Assembly: GCA_034401135.1 (NCBI GenBank)
Contig: JAWZSP010000004.1
Location: forward strand, 3,968,001-4,032,000
Source: Volutella citrinella
Lineage: Eukaryota; Ascomycota; Sordariomycetes; Hypocreales; Nectriaceae
Length of the DNA stretch: 64,000 nucleotides
Direction: 5' to 3'
The position numbers and the translations under genes were made by a program. A model generated the notes under the pieces. It was given only the letters and a program-made list of their open reading frames with translations. It was not told the DNA's origin and did not search any database. This document shows, in pieces, positions 48,503 through 58,900 of the stretch. Within the stretch, counting starts at the first letter, position 1; the number at the start of each line of letters is the position of its first letter.

Positions 48503-49036
48503 ACCCTCAATTTCTGTCAAATCCTTGCAGTGCACTGCCATCTACCGGGTTGCGTCAAAGTACCGTCAGTCCGGTCGGTTGACGCCGCGTGAACCATCAA
48601 CAAGACCCTGGGATATGGACAATGCCAAGCCCCGCAAAGTCCAGCATTGCACCAAAAACTCAGCACGACGTCGCGCATGGACTGTGCCAAGCCCCGAACA
48701 GTCCGGACCCACCATCCGTCCCTGGGGCTAGCGATGATGGGGCTTGCCACCCGCTATTTCTGGTTTGGGTTTACTTATAACAACCTTATGCAACGGGCCC
48801 ATCACCGCGAAAACCCGTAGGAACAGGGCCTGGATCTCAACGGCCAGCGGGGCCCTCGGGTTCCGCAGGGCCCGCAGGTTCTCCGGGACGCGTACTGTCA
48901 CGCCGAAGTCAAGGCATCATGGAGAGGGACACCTGCAACTACATCTGGCTCGCAACCCGGCCAATAGGGCACCCCAGGCAAAACACACAGTCTGTTATAC
49001 ACGACCTGCCATTCTACGGCAATCACTCTCATAACC

Positions 49037-49061
49037 CGGACGGACTGTCCCGGAGCCCGGA
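49037..49061 (+). promoter_or_regulatory. Four CGGA words in 25 bp before the regulator start
   Basis: CGGA begins at 49037, 49041, 49051 and 49058, ending ten bp before the ATG at 49071. CGG triplets are the half-site core of Zn2Cys6 proteins, so autoregulation is conceivable. Function is inferred from motif density only. Confidence 0.3.
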
Positions 49062-49070
49062 CACGACCCA

Positions 49071-51344
49071 ATGCCCTCCCCGTCCCCATCGGCCAGCTCC
49101 ATGAGCCAACAGTCCCTAGGGCTGAGCGCCCTATCGGTAAGCAATGGAAGCCATTGGCACCCGGCCAGTTGAGTCTTTGCCTCGCTAATCAAGCCTATTT
49201 CAGTGTAAGCGGTGCAGGCTGAAAAAGGTTCGCAGACTCTCCCACGCTCCCTCTTGCACTTGATTGCTTAGCCCTTCGCCCAATCAGATAAAATGCAATC
49301 GCGCAATTCCGATATGCACCAATTGCCACAAGCTAGAGTCCGAGTGCGAGTACCCGGAGAGAGTGCCGCGGAAATTTAGGCCCAGGAACCAAAGAATAGG
49401 ACTGTGAGTATGCGACCATATTGCCAATCAGGAACTTGTACCCACCATCAACTACTTCGTATGGTAGTGTTGCTTTACTTCTTCCCCCTTGCTTTTGTCC
49501 ACACATGTTCTTCTTATTCGTTCACCAGCTTTCTTCGGGGCTAGTCAATGCGCGTTTCCACTAACGTCATGACAGGGATGCTTTTCTAGACCGTCTTCGT
49601 GAGATTGAAGACCGATGCTCATCCATCGTTCGGCGCGGAGCCTCACCACGTCAAGAATATCATGTTCACAGCAACACGCCGGAGAGCACATGTTTCTCGC
49701 AAGCAACCCCAGACGGCTCCAGATCAAGAGGCTGGGACGGGAGCAGGACTTCTCTAGAGTCTGTCGGGGACTCAAGACTAGACTCCGTCATCCCCCCAAG
49801 CCAACCGCAAGTGAATGTTTTTGATCTATTCGACAACGCCATCAATGAAACCGAAAAACTATTCGAATTATCCCGAGCTTCCAACTCAAGCATTACCGAC
49901 GGCGTTGAGCTGCCCAAACACCTTGTCAGGTCCTGGATGAAACGTACGTCACCTATGTAGTCCTCAAAGCCCCTATTACATTCGCACTTGAATACAAGTT
50001 GAAACTTACTCGTCTAGAATTCATGGAGATAAAGCAGGGGGAGCTTTTCCCTTCCACAGCGAGAGACGCCCTTCTTCATATGATGCCAGATCTGCTAGAT
50101 CAGCCGTTCGTGCACATTGACTCAGTGATGCTGGTCCTGTACTACTGCGCTTTATACCTGGGGTCATCCATATCAGGGGGTAGCATAGAAGATTATTCAT
50201 GGACACGCAAGCTGTATACCTGTCTCGTGCGAGCTCTTCCAGGTTGGCGGCGGGAGGCGACTGGTTCCCACGCGGATCTTGCGGCAGCCTTCTTCATGGT
50301 GAGCACTGCCGCCGCAATTCGAGCATCACAAACCAATACTAACCATCATCCCCGCCCAGACTCAGATTGCAGCAGATGAATTCAACCGGGACATGGCCTG
50401 GGAATATTACTGCCTGTCTTGCGATTTCGCAAAAGCGTTGAATTTCCATCAGATGGACAACCCGACACAGTGCAATCCGCACTTGGACCAACCAACGCAG
50501 GACCAGCTCCGGCTGGGCTTCTGGGAGATTGCTCAGGCCGAAGTTCACTTCCGCCTTCTTGCCTCCCGGCCGGCAGTCTTGACATCAAGTATGCCTACGT
50601 TGAACACAAACCTGCCATGGCTAAATGCCGAGCCTAGCAGCGATGTGGACCAGCGACAGTTGATCCGGTTCATTGTCAGTTCGCGAATAACATTTATAGT
50701 TTCGGATTTCTTCCAAGCCATGGACGAACACTTTGCAGGCGATGACCATCTAGTGTTTAAAGCCAAAGAGCTCGGCCGTCAGATCGAAAGCATCTACGAG
50801 GAGTGGAACGTAGTGAGTACACCGAGACAGCCGAGGGATATCACTCCGTGGCTAACAGCCATAGGATGACTGGGCATTCAAGATTATCGAACTCTCTTGG
50901 CAGGCGTGGACGCAAGTCGAAGTGGCCTTCTTTGGACACATGTGCATCATTCTCATGCTGCGCAACGCCACGATGAAGGCCGAGGACACGAGCGAACCAG
51001 CCGTTACAGATGTACAGCTCGCGCGGATGCCCATGGCCCGCAGAGCCAGCCGTCGAGTTCTGGCAAGCTGCGCCGTGCTCCTGGAGAGGGGGGTCCAATC
51101 ACACATTGGACTGGTGTCGTGGTTTTTTACCATGTTGCGGCTGGACGTGGCCTACACGTTGCTGGCCCAGAGCATTATTGACGCGCTCGACAATGGGAGA
51201 GCGCAAGAGGACGCTGCTTTGCTGGGTCGCATCCATCGGCAGATCCAGGGCACTCTGCAAAAGGAGGAGAAAATACGGCCTATATCGTGGGCAATCCATA
51301 AGATCAACCTAGAAGCTCAGTCCAAGGTGAAGACATTGGGCTGA
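49071..51344 (+). CDS. Zn2Cys6 fungal transcription factor next to ABC transporter
   Basis: Seven exons (49071-49136, 49204-49227, 49288-49403, 49576-49943, 50018-50298, 50360-50812, 50865-51344) give 595 residues. The zinc cluster is near the N-terminus: C23-X2-C26-X6-C33-X6-C40-X2-C43-X6-C50, that is CKRCRLKKIKCNRAIPICTN and onward. It is assembled from three exons, the middle one only 24 nt. A basic linker (RVPRKFRPRNQRIG) follows. The rest is helical and resembles the fungal-specific regulatory domain: DALLHMMPDLLDQPFVHIDS, FNRDMAWEYYCLSCDFAKAL and RPISWAIHKINLEAQ. The start is the least certain point because the first exon has no conserved residue. Its position makes it a candidate regulator of the transporter (divergent) and of the enzymes to its right. 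Confidence 0.85.
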
Positions 51345-51498
51345 GCCCAGGTCTAAATATCAAATGGATACAACTAATGGTTAATGCAACTGAGTCCTCA
51401 CCAATGGCTTTGTTTCATGGTTGGGTAGCAAGTGGGCAGTTGTCTCGTCTGAAACACCTTGACAATAGTTCTGGTATGATGTAATACGACCTGGGCTT

Positions 51499-52643
51499 TT
51501 ACAGCTTCAGGGTCTCGAGCCCAGCTGCCAGACTGGTCGGCGTGTCCGCAAAGAGCTTGGCCAGCTTTTCATCCAGCCACTTCACATCTTCCATGTTCCC
51601 CGGGGGTCCTCCCGCCCAGTGACCCCAGATGGAGGGGAAAACACCCAGCTCTGCCACTTTGGGGTCCATACACGAAACCTCGTATTCCGAATCCTCAGGC
51701 CTTTTCGCTGTTAGCTACTGGACTATGTTGCAAGCCCGATCCAGAGGCAGACTTACGGGAAGTAGAGATCCGTCTTTGACGGGAGGACCAGCGTCTTTGC
51801 CTTGATGGAAGCCAAGGCCTTCTCGAAATCACCATTGTACGGCTCCTGCTTGCTGACATCGCCGGCTTGCCAAGTCCGAAGCATGACGAGCAAGTTCTCC
51901 GGGTCCTTGCTCAGCGCCCACTTCTCCCAGAAGGTGACGAGGAAGTCCTCGAGGTCCTTGGCGCCGTAGTGCTTTTCGTGCAGCTTCTCGCGATAAAAGG
52001 CCTGGGAGAAGCCCCAGCCCGCGTAGCCGCGGCCAAATGCCTTGAGGCCAACCTGCTTCTCCGACTCGGACCACTGCGCGCAGTTTCGGCTTGGCTCCGC
52101 GGCGATGCCGACGCCGCTGCCGGCGGAGCTGAGGGACTTGGCGGCTAGGAGGGCCGTCTTGACGCCTTCTAGAAACACCTGGTTGTGCAGAGAGGTCCGC
52201 GCGGAGCCGCAGAATGGCACGCAAATGTCCATCATGTCGGGATACTGCGTCGCCCACTGGAAGGACTGGGCCGCACCCATAGACCACCCCAGCACAGCGC
52301 GCAGGTGCTTGATGCCCAGGCTCTGCATGAGGTGGTGTTGGGCTCGCACGTTGTCATAGACTGAGACGTCGGGGAATGGGAAAATGTCCGTGTTGGACGG
52401 GCTGATTGACTGGCCGTTTCCGATAAGGGCCGTGATGATGATGTGGTATTTCCTGGGGTTGAGTGTCATGTCTTCGCCGATGAGCCACTCATTGTCGGAT
52501 ATCAAGCCTGAGTACCAGCCCGGGTAGAGGACCACTGGCAAGGACGGGTCGCCAAACGTCTTGTAGGCGATCCATGCCTTGGGAAGCGTTGCTCCTCCCT
52601 GGAGGACAAAGTCACCCAGCTCATGTTTCTTGACCTCAGTCAT
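51499..52643 (-). CDS. MetX-like alpha/beta hydrolase (homoserine O-acetyltransferase family)
   Basis: Two exons (51757-52643 and 51499-51700) give 362 residues. The fold and motifs are of the MetX-type alpha/beta hydrolase family: VVLYPGWYSG, TALIGNGQSISPSN, the nucleophile elbow GWSMGAAQ with S121, then D292 (SKTDLYFPPEDSEYEV) and H323 (FPSIWGHWAGGP). The triad is complete. Housekeeping homoserine acetyltransferases are longer and have other conserved stretches, so this is more likely one of the shorter paralogues common in fungal metabolic clusters, acting as acyltransferase or hydrolase on an unknown small substrate. No signal peptide. The stop codons of this gene and the Zn2Cys6 gene are 154 bp apart, converging; its start faces the formamidase start. 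Confidence 0.88.
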
Positions 52644-53187
52644 ACTTATGGTCGAGATGGTGGATGGAATGTTGTTTTATCAAGTGATGAATATATTCCG
52701 AATCTATTGAGTAGTCTCACAAACGTTTTGATGACCATCCGGGAGAGGAGATGTGCTTGACCGAGCCCCGCGCATCTGAGATATCACGATGCAGGACAGC
52801 GATGGTTGCCGGCCCTAACCGTCAAGCGGAATCATGGCAGACGGGAGCAAGGATGCGGATCTGTGCCTCCCTTGTACTCGCCTTATCTATTACCAGTTCG
52901 AGATACATCCAACTCGGCGTGGCGCATATCGGCCCGCTGGGGGGCTACGGCACAAGACAACCCCGCATTCCCTCAGCCAACTGCAACTCGCCTTGGCTTG
53001 GGTAAAGAGATAATGGCCATGCATGGCCGGGATGGATAGCTGCCGTTACGCAATTGTCGTGAGGGGTTGATAAGAAGGGCGTCATGTGCATATTATGATG
53101 CTGCTGCGCGCCCAAAACTTGGTGATTCCATCGTCACCATAGAAGCCTCAAATCTACGTAGCATACCATCACCCAATTGTCGACAAA
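52644..53187. other. Divergent promoter region, MetX-like/formamidase
   Basis: 544 bp between diverging start codons. CCAAT occurs at 53173 close to the formamidase ATG, and the word CAATTGTCG occurs at both 53051 and 53174. Nothing else stands out. Confidence 0.5.
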
Positions 53188-54807
53188 ATGCCCGGAAAAG
53201 TCAGGACGGCGCTCAAGGTTGATCTTGATACGCCCGCGTCAGAACAGCCGTACCTTCATGTAAGTTTCCCGGGCCGCAGCGATGGTCGATCAATCGCTCA
53301 CATGGCGTAGAATAGATGGCATCCCGATGGTATAGTACACGCCCATCCAGGCTCTGGCGAACACTCGAGCTAATCGACTGCCCCGCGCCATCCAGTCCCG
53401 TTCTGTGGCAGTATTGACGACGGAGAGACGGTCAAGATTGAATGCCTCGACTGGACGGGCGGCCAGATCGGCAACAATGACTCTGCCGACGATGTCCTCA
53501 ACGTCGACCTCAGCAAGATCCACTACCTTTCCGGGCCCTTTGAGATCAAGGGCGCCGAGCCAGGCGACGTGCTCTGCATTGAAATCCAGGACATTCAGCC
53601 CCTCGAGGAGCAGCCATGGGGCTTCACGGGCATCTTCCACAAAGACAATGGTGGAGGATTCCTCGACGAGCTCTTCCCCCACGCGCAAGTGATCCCGTTG
53701 CAGAACCTGGTTGCCCACCACCACCCCCACGCTGACATTCCCGCAGGGCCAAGGCCATCTGGGACTTTGAGGGCATCAACTGCACGTCACGACACATCCC
53801 GGGCGTCAAGTTTGCCGGCCTCATCCACCCAGGCATCCTCGGTTGCGCCCCGTCGGCGGAGATCCTCGCCGAGTGGAACCGCCGCGAGGGGGAGCTGATC
53901 GCGGCGAACACGCTCGAGCGCACCGTCGCGAACCCGCCGCTGGAGCTCAACTCTCACGCGGGCTCGGCCGACGAGGCGGTCGCGCAGAGGGTCGCGCGTG
54001 AGGGCGCCCGTACCGTCCCCGGGCGGCCAGAGCACGGCGGCAACTGCGACATCAAGAACTTGTCCCGCGGCAGCAAGGTCTACCTGCCCGTCCACGTCGA
54101 CGGCGCCAAGTTCAGCGTCGGGGACCTGCACTTTTCGCGTGAGTTGACACTCCTAGAGGAACCCTCTAGTTGCGGAGCGGAGGGCTGACGTGCAGGGGAC
54201 ACAGAGGGAGACGGCGAGATCTCCTTCTGCGGTGCCATTGAGATGGCCGGATCCATCACCATCAACTTCAGGGTCATCAAGGGCGGCCAGGCCCAACTGG
54301 GGATGAAGGGAGGCTGCTCCCCAATCTACATCCCCGGCCCCGTGCAGCCGCAGTTTGGCCCAGGACGGCTGCTCTACTTTGAGGTATGCTTGTTTCATGT
54401 TCTCGCCATTCAATCGGTTTCCCCTCGGTTGCGAAGTGATGTCAACGCCAATCGCGTGTCTAGGGCTTCTCCGTCGATGAGAAAGGCAAGCAGCACTATC
54501 TGGACGCCACCGTTGCCTATCGCCAGAGCTGTCTTCGCATATTCGAGTACCTGCGGCGATTCGGGTACAACGACTACCAGATCTACCTTCTCCTGGGCGC
54601 TGCCCCGATCGAGGGCCACATTGCTGGCATTGTCGACGTAGGTTCAGCTTGCGGGAAGTTCAGAGACGACGCTTTCTCACTGACATGTAGATTCCGAATG
54701 TCTGCACCACAATTGGGCTCCCTATGGACATCTTCTCGTTTGACATCAGGCCAGAGGCGCCTGTCACGAAGCTTGACATTGAGTCCTGCCCTATTTCCAA
54801 GAAATGA
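53188..54807 (+). CDS. Formamidase (FmdA/AmdA acetamidase-formamidase family)
   Basis: Hydrolyses formamide (and perhaps other short amides) to the acid and ammonia in the cytosol, supplying nitrogen. Seven exons (53188-53259, 53311-53329, 53396-53684, 53747-54138, 54196-54383, 54464-54637, 54691-54807) give 416 residues, the usual size. Family blocks: HNRWHPDVPF, IECLDWTGGQIGNNDSADDV, YLSGPFEIKGAEPGDVL, FDI and SRHIPGVKFAGLIHPGILGC, ending before the acidic/His-containing GDLHFSRDTEGDGEISFCGA and CSPIYIPGPVQPQFGP. Exon 2 is only 19 nt. The third intron (53685-53746) must begin with GC (GCAAGT) to keep the frame; no GT donor nearby does. In fungi such enzymes also act after cyanide or nitrile breakdown; a link to the neighbours is inference. 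Confidence 0.93.
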
Positions 54808-54969
54808 GGATATTGTGTTCAGATTCTGTTCAAGTATCTCATCAAGAGGGCATTGAAACTGGGCCAGTGTCTATGCCATATACATGTGCTCCCGTGGAAG
54901 CATAAATGCATTTGTATCGCAGAGCCCCGTATAGCGTTGTCGTGGCCAGCCCCCGTGTCCTCCATTTAT

Positions 54970-55344
54970 TCAACGCATAGAACCCCAGCCGCATTCAATG
55001 GGCCCAAACTTGTTCTTCGTAGCCTCCCACCAGGTAGACTCAACCATGCCGCCGTTGCAGTAGCCCGCGTGGCGAAACTCCCACTTGAAAACTCCATCTT
55101 TATAGCCGCAGTGGGCCGTGTTGGCCACACAGTTAGGGAATCGCCGCAGGTTGTCCCACAGGCCGCCGCAAATGCCAGGAGCATCGTCGACTTTTTTGGC
55201 ACTGATGAACCACGCACTCTTGGACTCGGATCTGCAACTAGCCCAGTTGTCGCCTCTCGGTGCCAGAGCCGGGTCGTGCGGCAAGGCCATGGCAGAGCTG
55301 GCAGCAGCGAAGAGCGCCACGGCGAGGGTAAGGTCGACCTTCAT
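54970..55344 (-). CDS. Small secreted cysteine-rich protein (effector-like, unknown)
   Basis: A single exon encodes 124 residues. Residues 1-20 form a clear signal peptide (MKVDLTLAVALFAAASSAMA), followed by a short Pro/Ala stretch ending APR. The mature part of about 95-104 residues has six cysteines (contexts ASCRS, GICGG, PNCVA, AHCGY, GYCNG, IECGW), enough for three disulphides. It is rich in Trp and aromatic residues. I do not recognise the family. Size, secretion signal and cysteine count fit secreted effectors or antimicrobial-type proteins, but no function can be stated. An in-frame upstream extension would bury the signal peptide, so the inner ATG is chosen. It converges on the formamidase gene, 162 bp between stop codons. 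Confidence 0.8.
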   Translation of the reverse strand: MKVDLTLAVALFAAASSAMALPHDPALAPRGDNWASCRSESKSAWFISAKKVDDAPGICGGLWDNLRRFPNCVANTAHCGYKDGVFKWEFRHAGYCNGGMVESTWWEATKNKFGPIECGWGSMR

Positions 55345-58300
55345 AATGCTAAGTTGCGTATGTGTGCGTCTTGAGTATTGGGAGCAATGTATGAGGGGCA
55401 GCTGCTTCGTATAGACGGTTTGCTTCAGAGCACTTATTTTGGTCAGTAGCGCGGGCATTTTCTACATTATTTATTTCCTACTGCTGTGGATATGATGACA
55501 ACACTGAAGTACACGATATGCCACATGCGGCAGCTACGAAGATTCTCAGGAATACTCCCATGATAGTTCCACATCGAGAACTCGGAAGGATGTGGAGGTC
55601 CAGACGAGTACTAAAAATAGTACCATGATATTCTAGAAATCCACAGGGCGATATGACCCCCTTGGAAATTCACCTCACCAATCGCAAAATACCGAGTTTA
55701 CCTAAGCGAGCTGGCAATTGTCCAACATTAAGGTGTTTACTCATTTCTCTGGAGTTACTTTTCACCGCCGTGCAGCAGCCGTTGTTGATGTTGTGACGGG
55801 ATATTGTTTGAATCCGTGCACCAGCATCTCCCAGAGCGGCAATTCGTAGATCTGATATTGCCGAAATCCAGAGGAACGCGACTCTCATCGGACAATACGG
55901 CAAATGCCTGTAGGCATGTGTTCTGTTACGGGTATAATCGCAATTCCCTTGATCCTTTGGTCGAAGTAAGACGCAGACGGGCCGTCCCATCTCCCCTGTC
56001 GATTGGTCGATGATTGGACGCGCATCGCTTCTGATCCATCACACTCGAGATCGGAAACGAATTCGCCTTGTTGCATCATCGTCCGACTATTGCTAGTTAC
56101 TCAACTACCCAGCCTGAATAGAGCGTAAAACCACATGAAACGCTGCAGAGTCCTCATTGGTCCCTTGCTTATCCACGGCCAGTGAGAAACACGGATGGGA
56201 CTAAGCATCGGGGCCGGTTGAAGGCAGGGTTCAACGTTCATCACCCCCAGCTCATCCACAAACAGGTTATGGTATCAAGAGCTCCTTTTTTTCTTAATTT
56301 ACTAGATGCCAGGCTTGCTATCTCTGGTTTCAATCTGGTGCATAGAGGTAGCCGCTTGCACTATCAGAAGCGCAATGGTGCAGCCTGTCCCGGCTAATAG
56401 GGACAAAGGGCGACAGTTGCATGAGTACAGATGCACAAGGGAGGACAAGGGTCAGATGGTCAGCTTTTTGGTTACTTTGCTGTCAACAACTCAACTACTC
56501 CGTCCAGATGTTAGAATCAAACAGCACTCAAGTTCATCAGCAGAGCAGCATGTGGGACGTCCAGCATGGCGCAGTTCTACAGTAAAATGAAAGCGCCATG
56601 TATTACGGGGTTAAGGTCACAAGTACTGGTACTATATTACCCAACTCAAATCGCGGCGTCTCCACCAGTCTTGGCCAGGATTGTACGCAACAGCAAGTAG
56701 CATTTTTACAGGATGATGGGAGGGTGGTATAGTTAGTAGAGGTCTCTGCATATGCAGTCTGCTAGTGGCAGTGCTGGATATCGTTGAAGCACCTATCAGA
56801 ATAACCCGCGGATACTTGACTTTGTGATGATCGTGGCCTCTAGCAGGACCGTGACGTGGGAGCAACAGGTGACCATTTACATGCGTCTCCGACACACCCA
56901 CCCATGGCAGCTCCCGCGGCACGGACAGGGGTTGCCGCTTCTCGCCTCGCTGTCGCTTGGTCGATCCTGCCCTACGCGTAAACCATGCCGTATACGATAC
57001 GAACCAGCCAGACGGCTCGCCTACACAAACCCTGCAGGCCGGTGCGAAACACACGGCCACCAGAGGGCTCGAGTCGACGATGCCTCGAGATTGACGACGC
57101 GAAGCCGACATGAGCGCAAGATTGACGAGCGCCTCGAGGCCAAGACAGAGGGAGCTGGCCCAACACAGCGATGAAACGACGCACTATTACGGAATCATCA
57201 TACCGCTGCTCTGCTTTAATTACGTCGTAACCATGCAGGATTGCTGCTAGTCGCGCGGGAGCGCCGGGGCAGTCGTCAGGAGCACTGCCAGATCGGGAGT
57301 AGTCAACCAACGCTGGCCCAAGTTCCAACCCCGAAAGCCCGGGGCGCGGACTGCTAATGTCATTATGTGTGCGCTGTTACTGATGATGGGCGGTTTATTA
57401 GATTGAGATGTCATCCCCTGACTGTCACAGCTCCCAGCCAGCTGGCAACGCACGCTTGTCCCTCCCGTTCCCCGAGTAATTTGGATAGTGGCATGACGAA
57501 TGCCGTGACAGAGGCATCCTTTAATCCATTCATCGCCGTGTTATTTGCAACATCGGGTCATGTCCAGTCCCCCGACCAGAGCGCCGAACGATGGCTGACG
57601 GGGGGGTGGTGACGATCTCGCTCGATCTCGCTCGTCCGCGGGGTGCCGTGCGTACCAATCCACGTATTGATGCATTGCACGGATGCCTCTGCCAATGTGC
57701 CGCACACCAAGCCAAACAACGGCGAGAAATCACAATGGCCCGTTGCTGACGTTTCCATGGCACGAGCTGAGCGCCCTCCCCTCCCTTCGCGCCCGTCGTG
57801 CTGCTCCTCCAGTCTCGCCTCGTGGGCCAATCCTCGAGAGCGTTCGCAATCGCTTGATGGTGGGCGCAGCCGCTATGCCACGGCCTCCCGAGACGCCAGG
57901 ACTGGTGGGCTGATGAGAGCTGCGCATGAGGCGACTCGGCCTGAGCGTGGGCTGGCGGTGCAGGGCCAGGGACTAAGTATGATGCAGCAAAGGCGTGCAG
58001 GGCCTGAGGCAGATAGGCGTCCCCAGCTACAGCGCTCATGTGCAACTCTGGGCCTGGAAACGGTTGTCTGTGGCCGCGCCACGGCAACTCATCATGGCAC
58101 CTCGGTTTATGACGGGAGCAATGGAAGCCGGCAGTGGATGTTGCGCGCAATCATCAATGCCCACTGCCGCTGTCCATCAGGGTAATCCAGCGCGCAGCAC
58201 TAACAGCAGGCGAAATTGGGCACCGCGCCGGTGTCTGATTGATTGGAAAAAGTGGCCGCAGAGGAGTCAATGGGGACGAGAGACTCACAGCGCCGACTAA

Positions 58301-58900
58301 AAGACGCCCTATGTCCAGAGTCCGCTCCGAAGGTGCCGTGATGACTCCGCAGCATCCCGGCCTTGGCGCCACTCGCAGTCCCTGCCACGGGCCCTGCCAT
58401 AGGCCCTGCCCTCCCTCTTCGCTCCCCGTAATGCCTGGAACCCATCCCCCATCCCATCTCCCATCCCAACACCAAGCCAAACCCGGCATCCAATCCCTTT
58501 CCTTTCTCCTCCAGTTCCTGTTCCATCCAGTATTTGTTTGCGCCGAGTCCCGCCGGTCTCGTCTCTTTTTTTCCCGCCGTTCTCTTCATTCATTCCGTCC
58601 AAAGACGACGACACCGTCCTCAGTTGCGCCACCATCCGAAGGGTCCGATTCCCTTCCTCTTCCTTGATCCGTTTTTTTTTGGAGCCTCCCCCAGAGAAAA
58701 ATCCGCCACTCCTTCTCTGCCACCCCCCCGACGCCACTACTCGCACGCGCCGTGCTTCCTGTCGTCACTCCCCTGAGCCAAAACTCAAAAACCGCAGACT
58801 CGGACGCAGACGGCCTCGCATCTCGCCGACTCCAACCCAACTCAACTCCAGCACTAACCCATCCGCTCGCGAGAAGCTGCACTCTCGCTCTCCTCCAGCC
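55345..58900. other. 3.5-kb region without a supported gene, upstream of SUR2
   Basis: Contains the promoter of the secreted-protein gene and, on the right, the SUR2 promoter and leader. Open frames up to about 200 codons (57530-58150) overlap on both strands and show no motif. From about 58430 the sequence is pyrimidine-rich, as in the leader of the 14254 gene. A 10-bp unit repeats twice at 57614-57633. Confidence 0.55.
57614..57633. repeat. 10-bp tandem repeat, two perfect copies
   Basis: GATCTCGCTC is repeated head to tail. It is a minor local duplication in a gene-free block. Confidence 0.6.

Larger units (their letters stand above)
47834..49070. other. 1.2-kb divergent promoter region, ABC transporter/Zn2Cys6 regulator
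   Basis: Contains a TATAAA for the transporter at 48067-48072 on the minus strand, an imperfect 12-bp tandem repeat at 48479-48502 and a cluster of CGGA words at 49037-49061 next to the regulator start. No gene is supported inside. Confidence 0.55.

Noticed and set aside
55345..55458. Upstream extension of the small secreted protein
   Set aside because: It would place 38 extra residues before a perfect signal peptide.
57530..58150. 206-codon minus frame upstream of SUR2
   Set aside because: Overlapped by a 180-codon plus frame; His/Arg/Ala-rich, without motifs, typical of stop-poor GC-rich DNA.
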